A stretch of 14,818 nucleotides of DNA from an uncultured Ignavibacteriota bacterium (GCA_903907305.1 CAIVNT010000375.1:1-14818), one strand, 5' to 3'. Counted from the first letter of the stretch, positions 1 to 6,639 are shown. Made by a program: numbers and translations. Notes: generated from the sequence alone by a model not told the origin.

Positions 1-1
1 C

Positions 2-103
2 GTGTTTGATATTGTGCTAGCGTTTGCGAAATATGAATACCGAGTTCTCGAAGCTCCGGGCAGAACTCGAAACCGTCAAACAACAGAAGGAGACGAGCCA
101 TGA
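2..103 (+). CDS. possible 3' end of an upstream gene (partial)
   Basis: Reading from base 2 gives an open frame of 33 codons that begins VFDIVLAFAKYEYRVLEA and ends in a TGA at 101-103. That stop overlaps the ATG of the stress protein gene in an ATGA arrangement, which is typical of coupled neighbours in an operon. No domain is recognisable in so short a piece. Another frame over the same bases (from the ATG at 33) would give a short lysine- and glutamate-rich peptide running into the next gene, so the choice of frame is not secure. Only the ATGA overlap favours the call. Confidence 0.27.
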   Translation: MFDIVLAFAKYEYRVLEAPGRTRNRQTTEGDEP

Positions 104-675
104 AAAAGCCAACTCCAAAAAGAAAATCACAAAATCGTAAAGCAGTAGAGAAGTCTGCACCAAAACCTAAAAATAAAAGACCTGCATCGCCAGCATCGTC
201 ACAACCGATCGGATTAAAGACGATCCTTGTGCCGATCGATTTTTCGGATAATTCAAAGAAAGCACTTCGCTATGCGATCCCGTTCGCACAGCAGTTCAAC
301 GCATCACTGATCCTTGCCTATATCGTTGAACCGACCATTTATCCGTCGGATTTCGGTTTCGGCCAAATCGGATTTCCCGATGTGGAAAAAGAACTCCACG
401 AAAAAGCGTTGAGCGAAATGGCGACACTACGGGATTCAATTATTCCTCCAGGTTTGCGGACCGTGACTCTCGTCGGGACGGGGATACCATTCGTAGAGAT
501 CACGCAATTCGCGAAAGAGCATGAAGTCGATATTATAATAGTAGCAACTCATGGACGGACGGGCGTAGAGCACATCCTGTTCGGCAGTACAGCAGAGAAA
601 ATTATCCGAAAAGCACCATGTCCCGTCCTTGTTGTGCGTTCAGAGGAACATGATTTTATCGATGAACGTGTATAA
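100..675 (+). CDS. universal stress protein (UspA family) with basic N-terminal tail
   Basis: A single Usp domain, residues about 38-181, of the ATP-binding type. It begins with the usual strand TILVPIDFSD (41-50). Near the end it has the nucleotide-binding signature THG-x9-GS (T150 H151 G152, then G162 S163), followed by PCPVLVVR (174-180 region). The family's G-2x-G-9x-G(S/T) motif has Ala in place of the first Gly. Such proteins are small cytosolic dimers that bind ATP and are linked to stress survival; the partner is not known here. At 191 residues it is longer than the usual 140-160, because residues 1-37 form a tail with nine Lys, three Arg and only one acidic residue in the first 27. 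The start is supported by a strong Shine-Dalgarno sequence (AAGGAG, 87-92) seven bases upstream. The family is certain; the cellular role is not. Confidence 0.93.
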   Translation: MKKPTPKRKSQNRKAVEKSAPKPKNKRPASPASSQPIGLKTILVPIDFSDNSKKALRYAIPFAQQFNASLILAYIVEPTIYPSDFGFGQIGFPDVEKELHEKALSEMATLRDSIIPPGLRTVTLVGTGIPFVEITQFAKEHEVDIIIVATHGRTGVEHILFGSTAEKIIRKAPCPVLVVRSEEHDFIDERV

Positions 676-755
676 GATTCCTTGCTGAAACAAGAGTACT
701 TTCGTATATTTAGGACAAATAATTCACATTTTTTCACTTTTGATTTGAAGAGACG

Positions 756-1445
756 ATGTTAAAAAAGCAGAAAGAGCTCGCTAAGCGGGTAAAAAAACAG
801 GATGACCTTATTACTACGTATGAAAACGCAGTATTCTGGTATGAGACCAATAAAAAACTTCTAGCCAATGTTGGCATAGCAATTGCACTTCTCGTCGCTG
901 GCGGCTGGTTTTACATCAACAATAAGAACACGAACAATCAAAAGGCGGCAAACGAGTTCGCAAAAGTATTCTCCTATTACGACAATGGACAATACCAATT
1001 AGCGATCAACGGAGTGCCTGAAAAAAATGTTCGTGGTCTGCAGGCGATCGTGAACGATTACGGTTCGACCCGTTACGGTAACCTTGCTGAGTTCTATCTT
1101 GCAAATTGTTACTTTAATACCGGCGAAGTTGATAAAGCGATGGCAGCATACGACGATGCAAGTCTCGATGCTCCGATCCTTGAATCCTCCCGCTTTGCAG
1201 GAATTGCGGCGTGCTATGAAGCAAAAATGAACCATGCCGACGCAGCAAAATATTTTGAGAAGGCCGGGAAGTCGAATGCGAACGATCCGAATACGGCAGA
1301 GTATCTTGCCAACGCAGCACGGAACTACGCACAGTCCGGCAATAAAGAACAAGCCATTGAGCTCTATAAGTTAATCAAGAAAGAACATTCGAGTTCAGCA
1401 GCGGCACGGGATGCAGAGAGATATTTGGACGAACTTCGGGGATAA
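756..1445 (+). CDS. single-pass membrane protein with TPR repeats
   Basis: A 229-residue protein with a charged, Lys-rich N-terminus (1-35), one membrane helix (about 37-55, VGIAIALLVAGGWFYI) and a soluble part built of helical pairs. Residues about 108-141 (AEFYLANCYFNTGEVDKAMAAYDDA), 145-175 and 181-214 (AANAARNYAQSG then EQAIELY) match the tetratricopeptide pattern of small residues, a Tyr and a G between helices. The Lys/Arg-rich segment before the helix predicts the TPR part outside the cytoplasm, as in YfgM-type proteins. TPRs are protein-docking repeats, so an assembly or scaffold role is plausible but inferred. It lies 80 bases after the stress protein gene and 112 bases before nuoA, with a terminator-like hairpin between, so it is probably not in the nuo transcript. 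The start ATG has a weak GAAGAGA ribosome site. Confidence 0.85.
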   Translation: MLKKQKELAKRVKKQDDLITTYENAVFWYETNKKLLANVGIAIALLVAGGWFYINNKNTNNQKAANEFAKVFSYYDNGQYQLAINGVPEKNVRGLQAIVNDYGSTRYGNLAEFYLANCYFNTGEVDKAMAAYDDASLDAPILESSRFAGIAACYEAKMNHADAAKYFEKAGKSNANDPNTAEYLANAARNYAQSGNKEQAIELYKLIKKEHSSSAAARDAERYLDELRG

Positions 1446-1468
1446 GATCTTTTCTTTCTGATGGAATT

Positions 1469-1518
1469 AACTGCGTCGCAGAGGGCTCAACCGCACTTTA
1501 CGACGCAGTTGTTGTTTT
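1469..1518 (+). terminator. hairpin with T-rich tail between the TPR gene and nuoA
   Basis: AACTGCGTCG (1469-1478) pairs perfectly with CGACGCAGTT (1501-1510) across a 22-base loop, and GTTGTTTT follows. The position, 23 bases after the TPR stop, and the tail fit a Rho-independent terminator. The loop is longer than usual and the T-run is interrupted. If it terminates, the nuo promoter must lie at 1511-1557. The only weak -10-like match I see there is TAGAAT at 1533-1538, with no good -35. Confidence 0.5.
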
Positions 1519-1557
1519 AAAGCATCCTGTAATAGAATATCATTTAGACAAAAAAAT

Positions 1558-1986
1558 ATGCTTACAGAATTCGGAAACATCCTCATTTTTTTCATCGTCG
1601 GCGCTGTATTCACGGCCGGCGGATTGATCGCCTCCTGGCTCCTTCGTCCCAGCCGGCCGTATGCAGAAAAGCTCTCCACGTATGAATGCGGTGAAATTCC
1701 CATCGGTGCCCCTCACGTAAAATTCAACATCCGTTTCTATGTTGTCGCTCTCATCTTCCTCGTGTTCGAGGTGGAATCGGTATTCCTGTTCCCATGGGCG
1801 CTCGTCTATAAAAGTTTCGGGATGTTTGCATTCATGGAAATGCTTGTCTTCCTCGCCATCCTGATCGTCGGATACGCCTATGTGTGGGTGAAAGGGGATC
1901 TGGAATGGGATAAACCGTCGCCGCAGTTCCTTCCGCAATCGAAACGCTCCGTCTATGAAGAACAAGAAGAACCGGTATTGAACTAA
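1558..1986 (+). CDS. nuoA: NADH-quinone oxidoreductase subunit A
   Basis: A small membrane subunit of complex I that helps close the quinone site beside NuoH, NuoB and NuoD. Three helices are visible (about 6-28, 59-82 and 88-111). The loop between the first two holds the family signature YECGEIPIG (42-50), with the conserved Cys44, which is exposed in the deactive state of the mitochondrial homologue. The second helix reads NIRFYVVALIFLVFEVES. The usual Asp of the F-D-V-E motif is Glu71 here, keeping the charge. At 142 residues, with a hydrophilic C-terminal tail (from 112), it is normal in size. It is the first gene of the operon; nuoB starts ten bases after its stop. There is no clear Shine-Dalgarno sequence before the ATG, which is common in this part of the tree. 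Confidence 0.96.
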   Translation: MLTEFGNILIFFIVGAVFTAGGLIASWLLRPSRPYAEKLSTYECGEIPIGAPHVKFNIRFYVVALIFLVFEVESVFLFPWALVYKSFGMFAFMEMLVFLAILIVGYAYVWVKGDLEWDKPSPQFLPQSKRSVYEEQEEPVLN

Positions 1987-1996
1987 GAAGAACTCT

Positions 1997-2491
1997 ATGG
2001 GATTACTCGATCAAAAATTTGAAAACTCCAACGTTGTTGTAACGACGATGGATAACCTGTTGAACTGGGCGCGTCTCTCGTCCCTCTGGCAGATGCAGTT
2101 CGGACTTGCATGCTGTGCCATCGAGATGATGGCGGCATCGGCATCCAATTTCGACATGATGCGCTTTGGTGTGATACCGCGTGCGACCCCGCGTCAGTGC
2201 GACGTGATGATCGTCTCCGGAACAGTGACGCTGAAGATGGCGTCGCGCATCAAGCGGCTGTATGATCAGATGTCGGAACCGCGCTATGTGATCTCGATGG
2301 GAAGCTGCTCCAACTGCGGCGGACCGTATTGGGAACACGGATATCATGTGCTGAAAGGTGTTGACCGCATCATTCCTGTGGATGTGTATGTTCCCGGCTG
2401 CCCGCCCCGTCCTGAAGCGCTGATCGAAGGACTGATCAAACTGCAGGAGAAGATCCGCAACGAAAGTATGGCAAAGAAAAAAGCAGTGTAA
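1997..2491 (+). CDS. nuoB: NADH-quinone oxidoreductase subunit B (cluster N2)
   Basis: This subunit carries the terminal [4Fe-4S] cluster N2, which hands electrons to quinone. The expected ligands are all present: the tandem pair Cys39-Cys40 (FGLACCAIEMM), Cys104 (MGSCSNCGGPY) and Cys135 (VPGCPPRPEA). Cys107 is an extra cysteine near the third ligand. The stretch RFGVIPRATPRQ (56-67) resembles the form seen in the 11-subunit, donor-module-less complexes more than the mitochondrial form; this is from memory. The 164-residue length is normal. AGAAGAA lies upstream of the ATG and serves as the ribosome site; the ten bases AGAAGAACTC (1986-1995) also occur directly before nuoN (10761-10770). Confidence 0.97.
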   Translation: MGLLDQKFENSNVVVTTMDNLLNWARLSSLWQMQFGLACCAIEMMAASASNFDMMRFGVIPRATPRQCDVMIVSGTVTLKMASRIKRLYDQMSEPRYVISMGSCSNCGGPYWEHGYHVLKGVDRIIPVDVYVPGCPPRPEALIEGLIKLQEKIRNESMAKKKAV

Positions 2492-2494
2492 CAA

Positions 2495-2527
2495 TGTGTA
2501 GGGACGTCATGATATGACCTCCCCACA
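2495..2527 (+). repeat. imperfect hairpin in the nuoB-nuoC spacer
   Basis: GGGACGTCAT (2501-2510) pairs with ATGACCTCCC (2514-2523), with one C-C mismatch and a three-base loop. TGTG (2495-2498) and CACA (2524-2527) extend the stem past a two-base bulge. There is no T-run after it, so it does not look like a terminator. It resembles a degenerate member of the TGTAGGGACGT-type palindromic repeats that I recall from other genomes, which I cannot verify here. Confidence 0.5.
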
Positions 2528-2539
2528 AGATTATAATGC

Positions 2540-2564
2540 GCCACGCACTTAAAAAATGCGTGGC
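2540..2564 (+). repeat. second hairpin in the nuoB-nuoC spacer
   Basis: GCCACGCA (2540-2547) and TGCGTGGC (2557-2564) form a perfect 8-bp stem around a nine-base A-rich loop. It begins 13 bases after the previous hairpin and ends 20 bases before the preferred nuoC start. No T-run follows, so a role in RNA stability or processing, or simply a repeat remnant, is more likely than termination. Confidence 0.6.
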
Positions 2565-2584
2565 ACATGAAGGAAAAGAAAAAT

Positions 2585-3061
2585 ATGACCGCACAAGAGA
2601 TATACGATATCCTCAAAGCACAGTTCGGTGAAGCTGTTCTCGAAGCAAAACTCGAGAATGTCGCCGACCCGTTCATTAAGATCGCCGCAGGTGCGATCAA
2701 AGAAGTCTCGGTATTCGCAAAGAATGACGAACGGTTTCAGTTCGATTATCTCTCCTGCCTGTCGGGTGTGGATTTCAAGGGAAAACTCGGAGTGACGTAT
2801 CATCTCTATTCGATGACACTGCGTCACAAGATCGTTCTGAAAGTGGAAGTGCCGACCGATGCACCGAATGTTCCTTCGGTCGAGTCCATCTGGAAAACAG
2901 CTAACTGGCATGAACGCGAAGCGTTCGATCTGCTCGGTATCAATTTTCTGGAACATCCTGATCAGCGCAGGATACTTCTGCCCGATGACTGGGAAGGCCA
3001 TCCCCTTCGCAAAGATTATCAGACCCCTGAATTCTATAATGGAATGAAAGTTCCATATTAA
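2585..3061 (+). CDS. nuoC: NADH-quinone oxidoreductase subunit C
   Basis: The 30 kDa-type subunit of the complex I connecting arm, which packs against NuoD and NuoI and has no cofactor. The fold signature is in the second half: ERFQFDYLSCLSGVD (49-63), the WHEREAFDLLGI block (108-119), and an HPD-x-RRILLPDDW stretch ending in HPLRKDY (124-145). It is a separate gene, not fused to nuoD as in Escherichia coli. I chose the ATG at 2585 (158 residues) over the ATG at 2567, because GAAGGA (2569-2574) stands ten bases before 2585. The earlier ATG has no ribosome site and directly abuts a hairpin. The C-terminus ends soon after the LRKDY motif, as in other stand-alone NuoC proteins. Confidence 0.95.
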   Translation: MTAQEIYDILKAQFGEAVLEAKLENVADPFIKIAAGAIKEVSVFAKNDERFQFDYLSCLSGVDFKGKLGVTYHLYSMTLRHKIVLKVEVPTDAPNVPSVESIWKTANWHEREAFDLLGINFLEHPDQRRILLPDDWEGHPLRKDYQTPEFYNGMKVPY

Positions 3062-3071
3062 CTTATTAATC

Positions 3072-3107
3072 AGGTGTCCTACACATTCAAGGTGTAGGAC
3101 ATCTTTT
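3072..3107 (+). terminator. terminator-like hairpin inside the operon, nuoC-nuoD spacer
   Basis: TGTCCTACAC (3075-3084) pairs perfectly with GTGTAGGACA (3092-3101) around a seven-base loop. Adding G74-T102, G73-C103 and A72-T104 makes a 13-bp stem with one wobble, and TTTT runs through 3104-3107. By form it is an intrinsic terminator, yet it lies between two genes of one operon and ends 7-10 bases before the nuoD ATG. It may act as a partial terminator, an RNA end-protecting structure, or a repeat that is tolerated. Confidence 0.6.
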
Positions 3108-3114
3108 AATCAAA

Positions 3115-4272
3115 ATGATTGAAACCTTAGAAAAACCAAAGACTTCCACCGGTAAAACGCTCCGCACCGAAGAGATGATTGTCAATATGGGACCGCAGCA
3201 TCCGTCCACTCACGGCGTGCTTCGTCTTGAAGTAGTACTGGACGGCGAGATCGTTACGGATGTGATCCCGCATCTCGGTTACCTGCACCGCTGCTTCGAG
3301 AAGCATTGCGAGCATATGACCAGTTATCAGCAGGTGATACCGTATGTTGATAGGATGGATTATGTTGCGTCGATGACGAACGAAATGGCATATGTTGTTG
3401 CCGCAGAGAAATTACTGAAGATCGAAGTCTGTGACCGCGTTCATTATATCCGCATTATCATGGCGGAACTGCAGCGTATCGCATCTCATCTGATTGCTAT
3501 CGGCACATTCGGAATCGACATGGGTGCATTCACACCGTTCCTCTATTACTTCCGTGATCGCGAAAAGATCCTCGAATTATTCGAAATGACTTGCGGTGCA
3601 CGTCTGCTCTATAATTATATGTGGATCGGCGGTCTCTCCCATGATATTCCTCCGCAGTTCGTTGAAAAGACAAAAGAATTTATCGTCGGCTTCAAAAAGA
3701 CCCTCCAGGAAGTGAATGATCTGCTCAATTACAATGAGATCTTCATCAAACGCACTGCGAATGTCGGCATCCTGCCGAAGGACTTGGCGATCAATTATGC
3801 TTGCAGTGGACCGATGCTGCGTGGTTCCGGCGTGAACTGGGATCTCCGCCGCGATGATCCGTACACGATGTACGACAAGTTTGAATGGGATGTGATCGTT
3901 GGAAAAGGAGAGATGGGAACTGTTGGGGATGTGTGGGATCGGAATATGGTCCGTCAACTCGAGATGTGGGAAAGTCTCCGCATTATTGAACAGGCAATTG
4001 CGACACTTCCGGAAGGCGATGTATCGAAGGCGATACCTAAACGTATTCGTCCCGTACCGGGTGATGCATACGGACGCGTGGAAGGTCCTCGAGGAGAATT
4101 AGGAGTCTATATCATAGCAGAAGATAGTGTCACACCGTATAGGATCAAAGCACGTGCTCCGGCATTTGTGAATCTGAGTGTGATTACCGAGATCTCCAAA
4201 GGCGCGATGCTCGCGGATCTTGTGGCGATCATGGGCAGTATCGATATCGTTCTCGGCGAAGTCGACCGTTAG
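3115..4272 (+). CDS. nuoD: NADH-quinone oxidoreductase subunit D (49 kDa type)
   Basis: The 49 kDa-type subunit, descended from the large subunit of [NiFe] hydrogenases, that forms the quinone-reducing pocket with NuoB. The signature NMGPQHPSTHGVLRL (24-38) carries the His-containing loop that meets the quinone head. IPYVDRMDYV (75-84) carries the tyrosine region on the other side of the pocket. Later blocks (ELQRIASHL, RGSGVNWDLR, GRVEGPRGELG) and the ending DIVLGEVDR are those of the family. The nickel-binding CxxC pairs of hydrogenases are absent, as expected. At 385 residues it is full length. The start has no Shine-Dalgarno sequence; the preceding bases are the T-tail of a hairpin, so initiation is probably leader-independent or coupled to nuoC. 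Confidence 0.97.
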   Translation: MIETLEKPKTSTGKTLRTEEMIVNMGPQHPSTHGVLRLEVVLDGEIVTDVIPHLGYLHRCFEKHCEHMTSYQQVIPYVDRMDYVASMTNEMAYVVAAEKLLKIEVCDRVHYIRIIMAELQRIASHLIAIGTFGIDMGAFTPFLYYFRDREKILELFEMTCGARLLYNYMWIGGLSHDIPPQFVEKTKEFIVGFKKTLQEVNDLLNYNEIFIKRTANVGILPKDLAINYACSGPMLRGSGVNWDLRRDDPYTMYDKFEWDVIVGKGEMGTVGDVWDRNMVRQLEMWESLRIIEQAIATLPEGDVSKAIPKRIRPVPGDAYGRVEGPRGELGVYIIAEDSVTPYRIKARAPAFVNLSVITEISKGAMLADLVAIMGSIDIVLGEVDR

Positions 4273-4285
4273 TCAATATATAACT

Positions 4286-4335
4286 GAGTAACATTTCTTC
4301 GTTCTCTCCTCGTTACTCTGAGCGAAGCGAAGAGT
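4286..4335 (+). repeat. repeat-like element with overlapping alternative hairpins, nuoD-nuoH spacer
   Basis: Two pairings compete for the same bases. GAGTAAC (4286-4292) matches GTTACTC (4312-4318), while ACTCT (4315-4319) matches AGAGT (4331-4335) around the loop GAGCGAAGCGA. CTTCG (4297-4301) can also pair with either CGAAG (4323-4327 or 4328-4332). The loop core AGCGAAG-CGA recurs at 12351-12362, after nuoN. It ends 13 bases before the nuoH start. It looks like a copy of a short dispersed palindromic repeat. Confidence 0.5.
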
Positions 4336-4348
4336 CTGAAAGAATATA

Positions 4349-5392
4349 ATGAATGAATTAAAATTGTTATTAGAAAACCCGATCGTCATGTCTGTGCTTC
4401 TGGCATTTGTGCCGATCGTCTTCATCCTGGTCTATGCACTGGTAACACTCTATGGTGAAATGAAAGTTGCCGCGCATATCCAAAACCGCCTCGCTTACAT
4501 GGAGAACGGATGGCATGGCACTCTGCAGCCGTTCGCCGATATTCTGAAGCTTCTGCAAAAAGAGGATATTATTCCCACGGCGGCGGACAAATTCCTTTTC
4601 TCGCTCGCACCGTATCTTGTTTTTGTCGGCACGTATGCATCGTTTGCCGTTCTACCGTTCAGCAGCGGATTCATCGGCAGCAACATCGATCTCGGAATTC
4701 TCTATCTAGTAGCAGCATCGTCATTGGTCGTTGTCGGACTGCTCATGTCCGGATGGGCTTCCAATAATAAATGGTCCCTCTTCGGATCGCTCCGCTCGGC
4801 AGCACAGATCGTCAGTTACGAGATCCCCGGCGTGCTTGCGATCCTCGGCGTGGTGATGGTTCTTGGAACGATGAATATGCAGACGATGACACAGATGCAG
4901 GACGGCGGAATTCAGAACTGGCTGATCTTCGGCGGAAATTTTGCACTCGGACAAAAACTGGCGTTGATCCCGTTCATGTTCATCCTTTTTGTGATCTATC
5001 TCCTTTCGTCCATGGCGGAAGTGAACCGCACTCCATTCGATCTTCCAGAAGCAGAATCCGAACTCGTGCAGGGATACAACACGGAATACAGCGGAATGAA
5101 ATTTGCGATCTTCTATCTTGCAGAATATGCGAACCTGTTCCTCGTCTCTGCGGTAGTCGTAATACTGTTCTTCGGCGGATGGACCAGTCCTTTCGGTTCA
5201 TTCATGGGGGGACCGGTGTGGAGTGCATTCTGGTTCATTATGAAAGGGATGTTCTTCGTGTTCGTGAACATCTGGCTGCGCTGGACACTGCCGCGTCTTC
5301 GCGTGGATCAGCTGATGTATGTTTCGTGGAAAGTCCTGACCCCGTTTGCGCTCTTTTGCATCATCGCGATCGGTTTCATCATGGTCGTGTGA
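4349..5392 (+). CDS. nuoH: NADH-quinone oxidoreductase subunit H
   Basis: The membrane subunit at the heel of complex I. It forms most of the quinone tunnel and couples quinone reduction to the antiporter-like subunits. Eight membrane helices can be placed along its 347 residues. Conserved parts are LQPFADILKLLQKEDIIP (59-76), DKFLFSLAPYLVF (80-92), the acidic loop AEVNRTPFDLPEAESELVQG (223-242) with NTEYSGMKFA after it, and RVDQLMYVSWK (318-328) near the end. The first loop reads IQNRLAYMENGWHG, so the Gly-Pro usually found after R-L in the family (R-x-GPN) is absent. The ATG has a weak GAAAG ribosome site; nuoI follows after 30 bases. The identification is secure. Confidence 0.97.
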   Translation: MNELKLLLENPIVMSVLLAFVPIVFILVYALVTLYGEMKVAAHIQNRLAYMENGWHGTLQPFADILKLLQKEDIIPTAADKFLFSLAPYLVFVGTYASFAVLPFSSGFIGSNIDLGILYLVAASSLVVVGLLMSGWASNNKWSLFGSLRSAAQIVSYEIPGVLAILGVVMVLGTMNMQTMTQMQDGGIQNWLIFGGNFALGQKLALIPFMFILFVIYLLSSMAEVNRTPFDLPEAESELVQGYNTEYSGMKFAIFYLAEYANLFLVSAVVVILFFGGWTSPFGSFMGGPVWSAFWFIMKGMFFVFVNIWLRWTLPRLRVDQLMYVSWKVLTPFALFCIIAIGFIMVV

Positions 5393-5422
5393 TCTGAGAT
5401 CAAAAAGTAACCAAAGAAAATT

Positions 5423-6058
5423 ATGACAGCATTGACAACATATTTCAACGATATCTACCGCTCGGTCAGTTCTACGATGACCGGGATGAGGATCACCTTC
5501 AAACAGATGATCTCTCCGACGGTCACAATTCAGTACCCGCATGTAAAAATGAAGATGCCGGATCGTGTTCGGAACCGTCTTTTCATGAATTTCGATGACT
5601 GCATCGGCTGCGAACTCTGTGCCAAAGCATGTCCTGTGGATTGTATTGACATCGAAGTGATGAAAGCTCCGCCGACCGAAAGTCTTGGTGAGACATCAAC
5701 CGGTCAAAAGAAGAGGATCTATGTAACAAAGTTCGACATTGACATCGCAAAATGCTGTTACTGCGGACTGTGTGTCTACCCTTGTCCCACGGAATGCCTG
5801 AAGATGACCGATGTATATGAATTTTCCGAATACGACCGGAGCAACCTCATCTATAATTTCGGCACAATGTCTCCGTCCGAAGTTGAAACGGCAAAGATCA
5901 AAGTGAAACAGTACGACGAGGAACAAACGGCAAAGAAAGCGGCCGCTGCAGCTCAAGCAGCTGCTGCAAAAGCAGCCGCTGCAGCCGTTCCACCGACAGC
6001 CGCACCGGTGCAGAATGCTCCGCCGCAATCACTGGACTCAACACCAACTCAGCAATAG
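5423..6058 (+). CDS. nuoI: NADH-quinone oxidoreductase subunit I (2x[4Fe-4S]) with Ala/Pro-rich tail
   Basis: The ferredoxin-like subunit that carries clusters N6a and N6b and passes electrons towards NuoB. Two full Cys-x2-Cys-x2-Cys-x3-Cys-Pro motifs are present: Cys60, 63, 66, 70 (CIGCELCAKACP) and Cys111, 114, 117, 121 (CCYCGLCVYPCP). Extra cysteines 74 and 125 follow each, and another (112) sits inside the second. The conserved part ends near residue 165. After it comes a tail of about 45 residues made almost only of Ala, Lys, Gln, Pro and Thr (KKAAAAAQAAAAKAAAAAV, then VPPTAAPVQ). The tail DNA contains the 11-base direct repeat GCCGCTGCAGC at 5942-5952 and 5975-5985, which suggests growth by slippage. 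With no NuoG, E or F nearby, this subunit may be where electrons enter; that is an inference. Confidence 0.95.
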   Translation: MTALTTYFNDIYRSVSSTMTGMRITFKQMISPTVTIQYPHVKMKMPDRVRNRLFMNFDDCIGCELCAKACPVDCIDIEVMKAPPTESLGETSTGQKKRIYVTKFDIDIAKCCYCGLCVYPCPTECLKMTDVYEFSEYDRSNLIYNFGTMSPSEVETAKIKVKQYDEEQTAKKAAAAAQAAAAKAAAAAVPPTAAPVQNAPPQSLDSTPTQQ

Positions 6059-6065
6059 TATCATT

Positions 6066-6596
6066 ATGACTATGTATGAAATAATCTTTTACTTCTTTGC
6101 GGCCGTTACCATTGGTTCAGCAGGTGTTGTGGTCTTTTCCCGCAACATTGTCTATTCAGCGTTCGCATTGTTTTTTACATTCTTCGGAGTCGCCGGTATC
6201 TACGTTCTTTTGAATGCAGATTTTCTGGCGGTCACCCAGCTGCTGATCTATGTCGGCGGTATCCTTGTGCTGATCCTCTTCGGTGTGATGCTGACAACGA
6301 ATACCGTCAGCGTGGACATCAAAGCAAAATCGCTCAATACATTGCCGGCGGTCAGCGTGGTTGCCGCACTGGCGGGATTGCTCGCAGGAATGATCTGGAC
6401 TACAGATTGGTTCATGAGCAAGAATATGAGTGAGATCACTGCGCAGACGACATCAAAGGAAATCGGGTCGGCGCTTATCACTACGCATCTGCTCCCATTC
6501 GAAGTGGCATCGGTCGTGTTGCTGGTGGCGATCGTCGGAGCTGCGATGATGGCGAGAAGAGAAAGCGTCAAAACACAAATTTCAAACTCCAAATAA
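6066..6596 (+). CDS. nuoJ: NADH-quinone oxidoreductase subunit J
   Basis: A membrane subunit with five helices that lies between NuoH/A and NuoK and takes part in passing the conformational signal to the pumps. The hallmark is the third helix, DFLAVTQLLIYVGGILVLILFG (about 52-73), with the IYVGG stretch (61-65) that forms the movable pi-bulge. The N-terminal block SRNIVYSAFALFF and the last helix (LPFEVASVVLLVAIVGAAMMARR) are typical. I take the ATG at 6066 (176 residues), seven bases after the nuoI stop. A second ATG two codons later is nearly as good. An upstream in-frame ATG at 6015 would overlap nuoI and add a non-family leader. The last residues, about KTQISNSK, are encoded by the first half of a hairpin repeat. 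Confidence 0.95.
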   Translation: MTMYEIIFYFFAAVTIGSAGVVVFSRNIVYSAFALFFTFFGVAGIYVLLNADFLAVTQLLIYVGGILVLILFGVMLTTNTVSVDIKAKSLNTLPAVSVVAALAGLLAGMIWTTDWFMSKNMSEITAQTTSKEIGSALITTHLLPFEVASVVLLVAIVGAAMMARRESVKTQISNSK

Positions 6597-6612
6597 TATT
6601 ATTGGAATTTGT
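6575..6612 (+). repeat. AT-rich hairpin across the nuoJ stop codon
   Basis: ACAAATTTCAA (6575-6585) pairs with TTGGAATTTGT (6602-6612) over 11 bp with a single G-U wobble, leaving a 16-base loop. The loop holds the nuoJ stop codon (6594-6596) and an inner CCAA/TTGG match. The following bases up to nuoK (TATTCGGGATTTTA) continue the AT-rich character. It resembles short AAATTCCAAA-type intergenic repeats, a memory I cannot check here. Confidence 0.5.
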
Positions 6613-6639
6613 TCTATTGATATTCGGGATTTTAACTCT

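Noticed and set aside
2567..2584. Earlier ATG for nuoC
   Set aside because: It abuts a hairpin and has no Shine-Dalgarno sequence, while the ATG at 2585 has GAAGGA ten bases upstream.
4771..5397. A 208-codon plus-strand frame inside nuoH
   Set aside because: It is an out-of-frame reading of nuoH with an Arg-rich product and no ribosome site.
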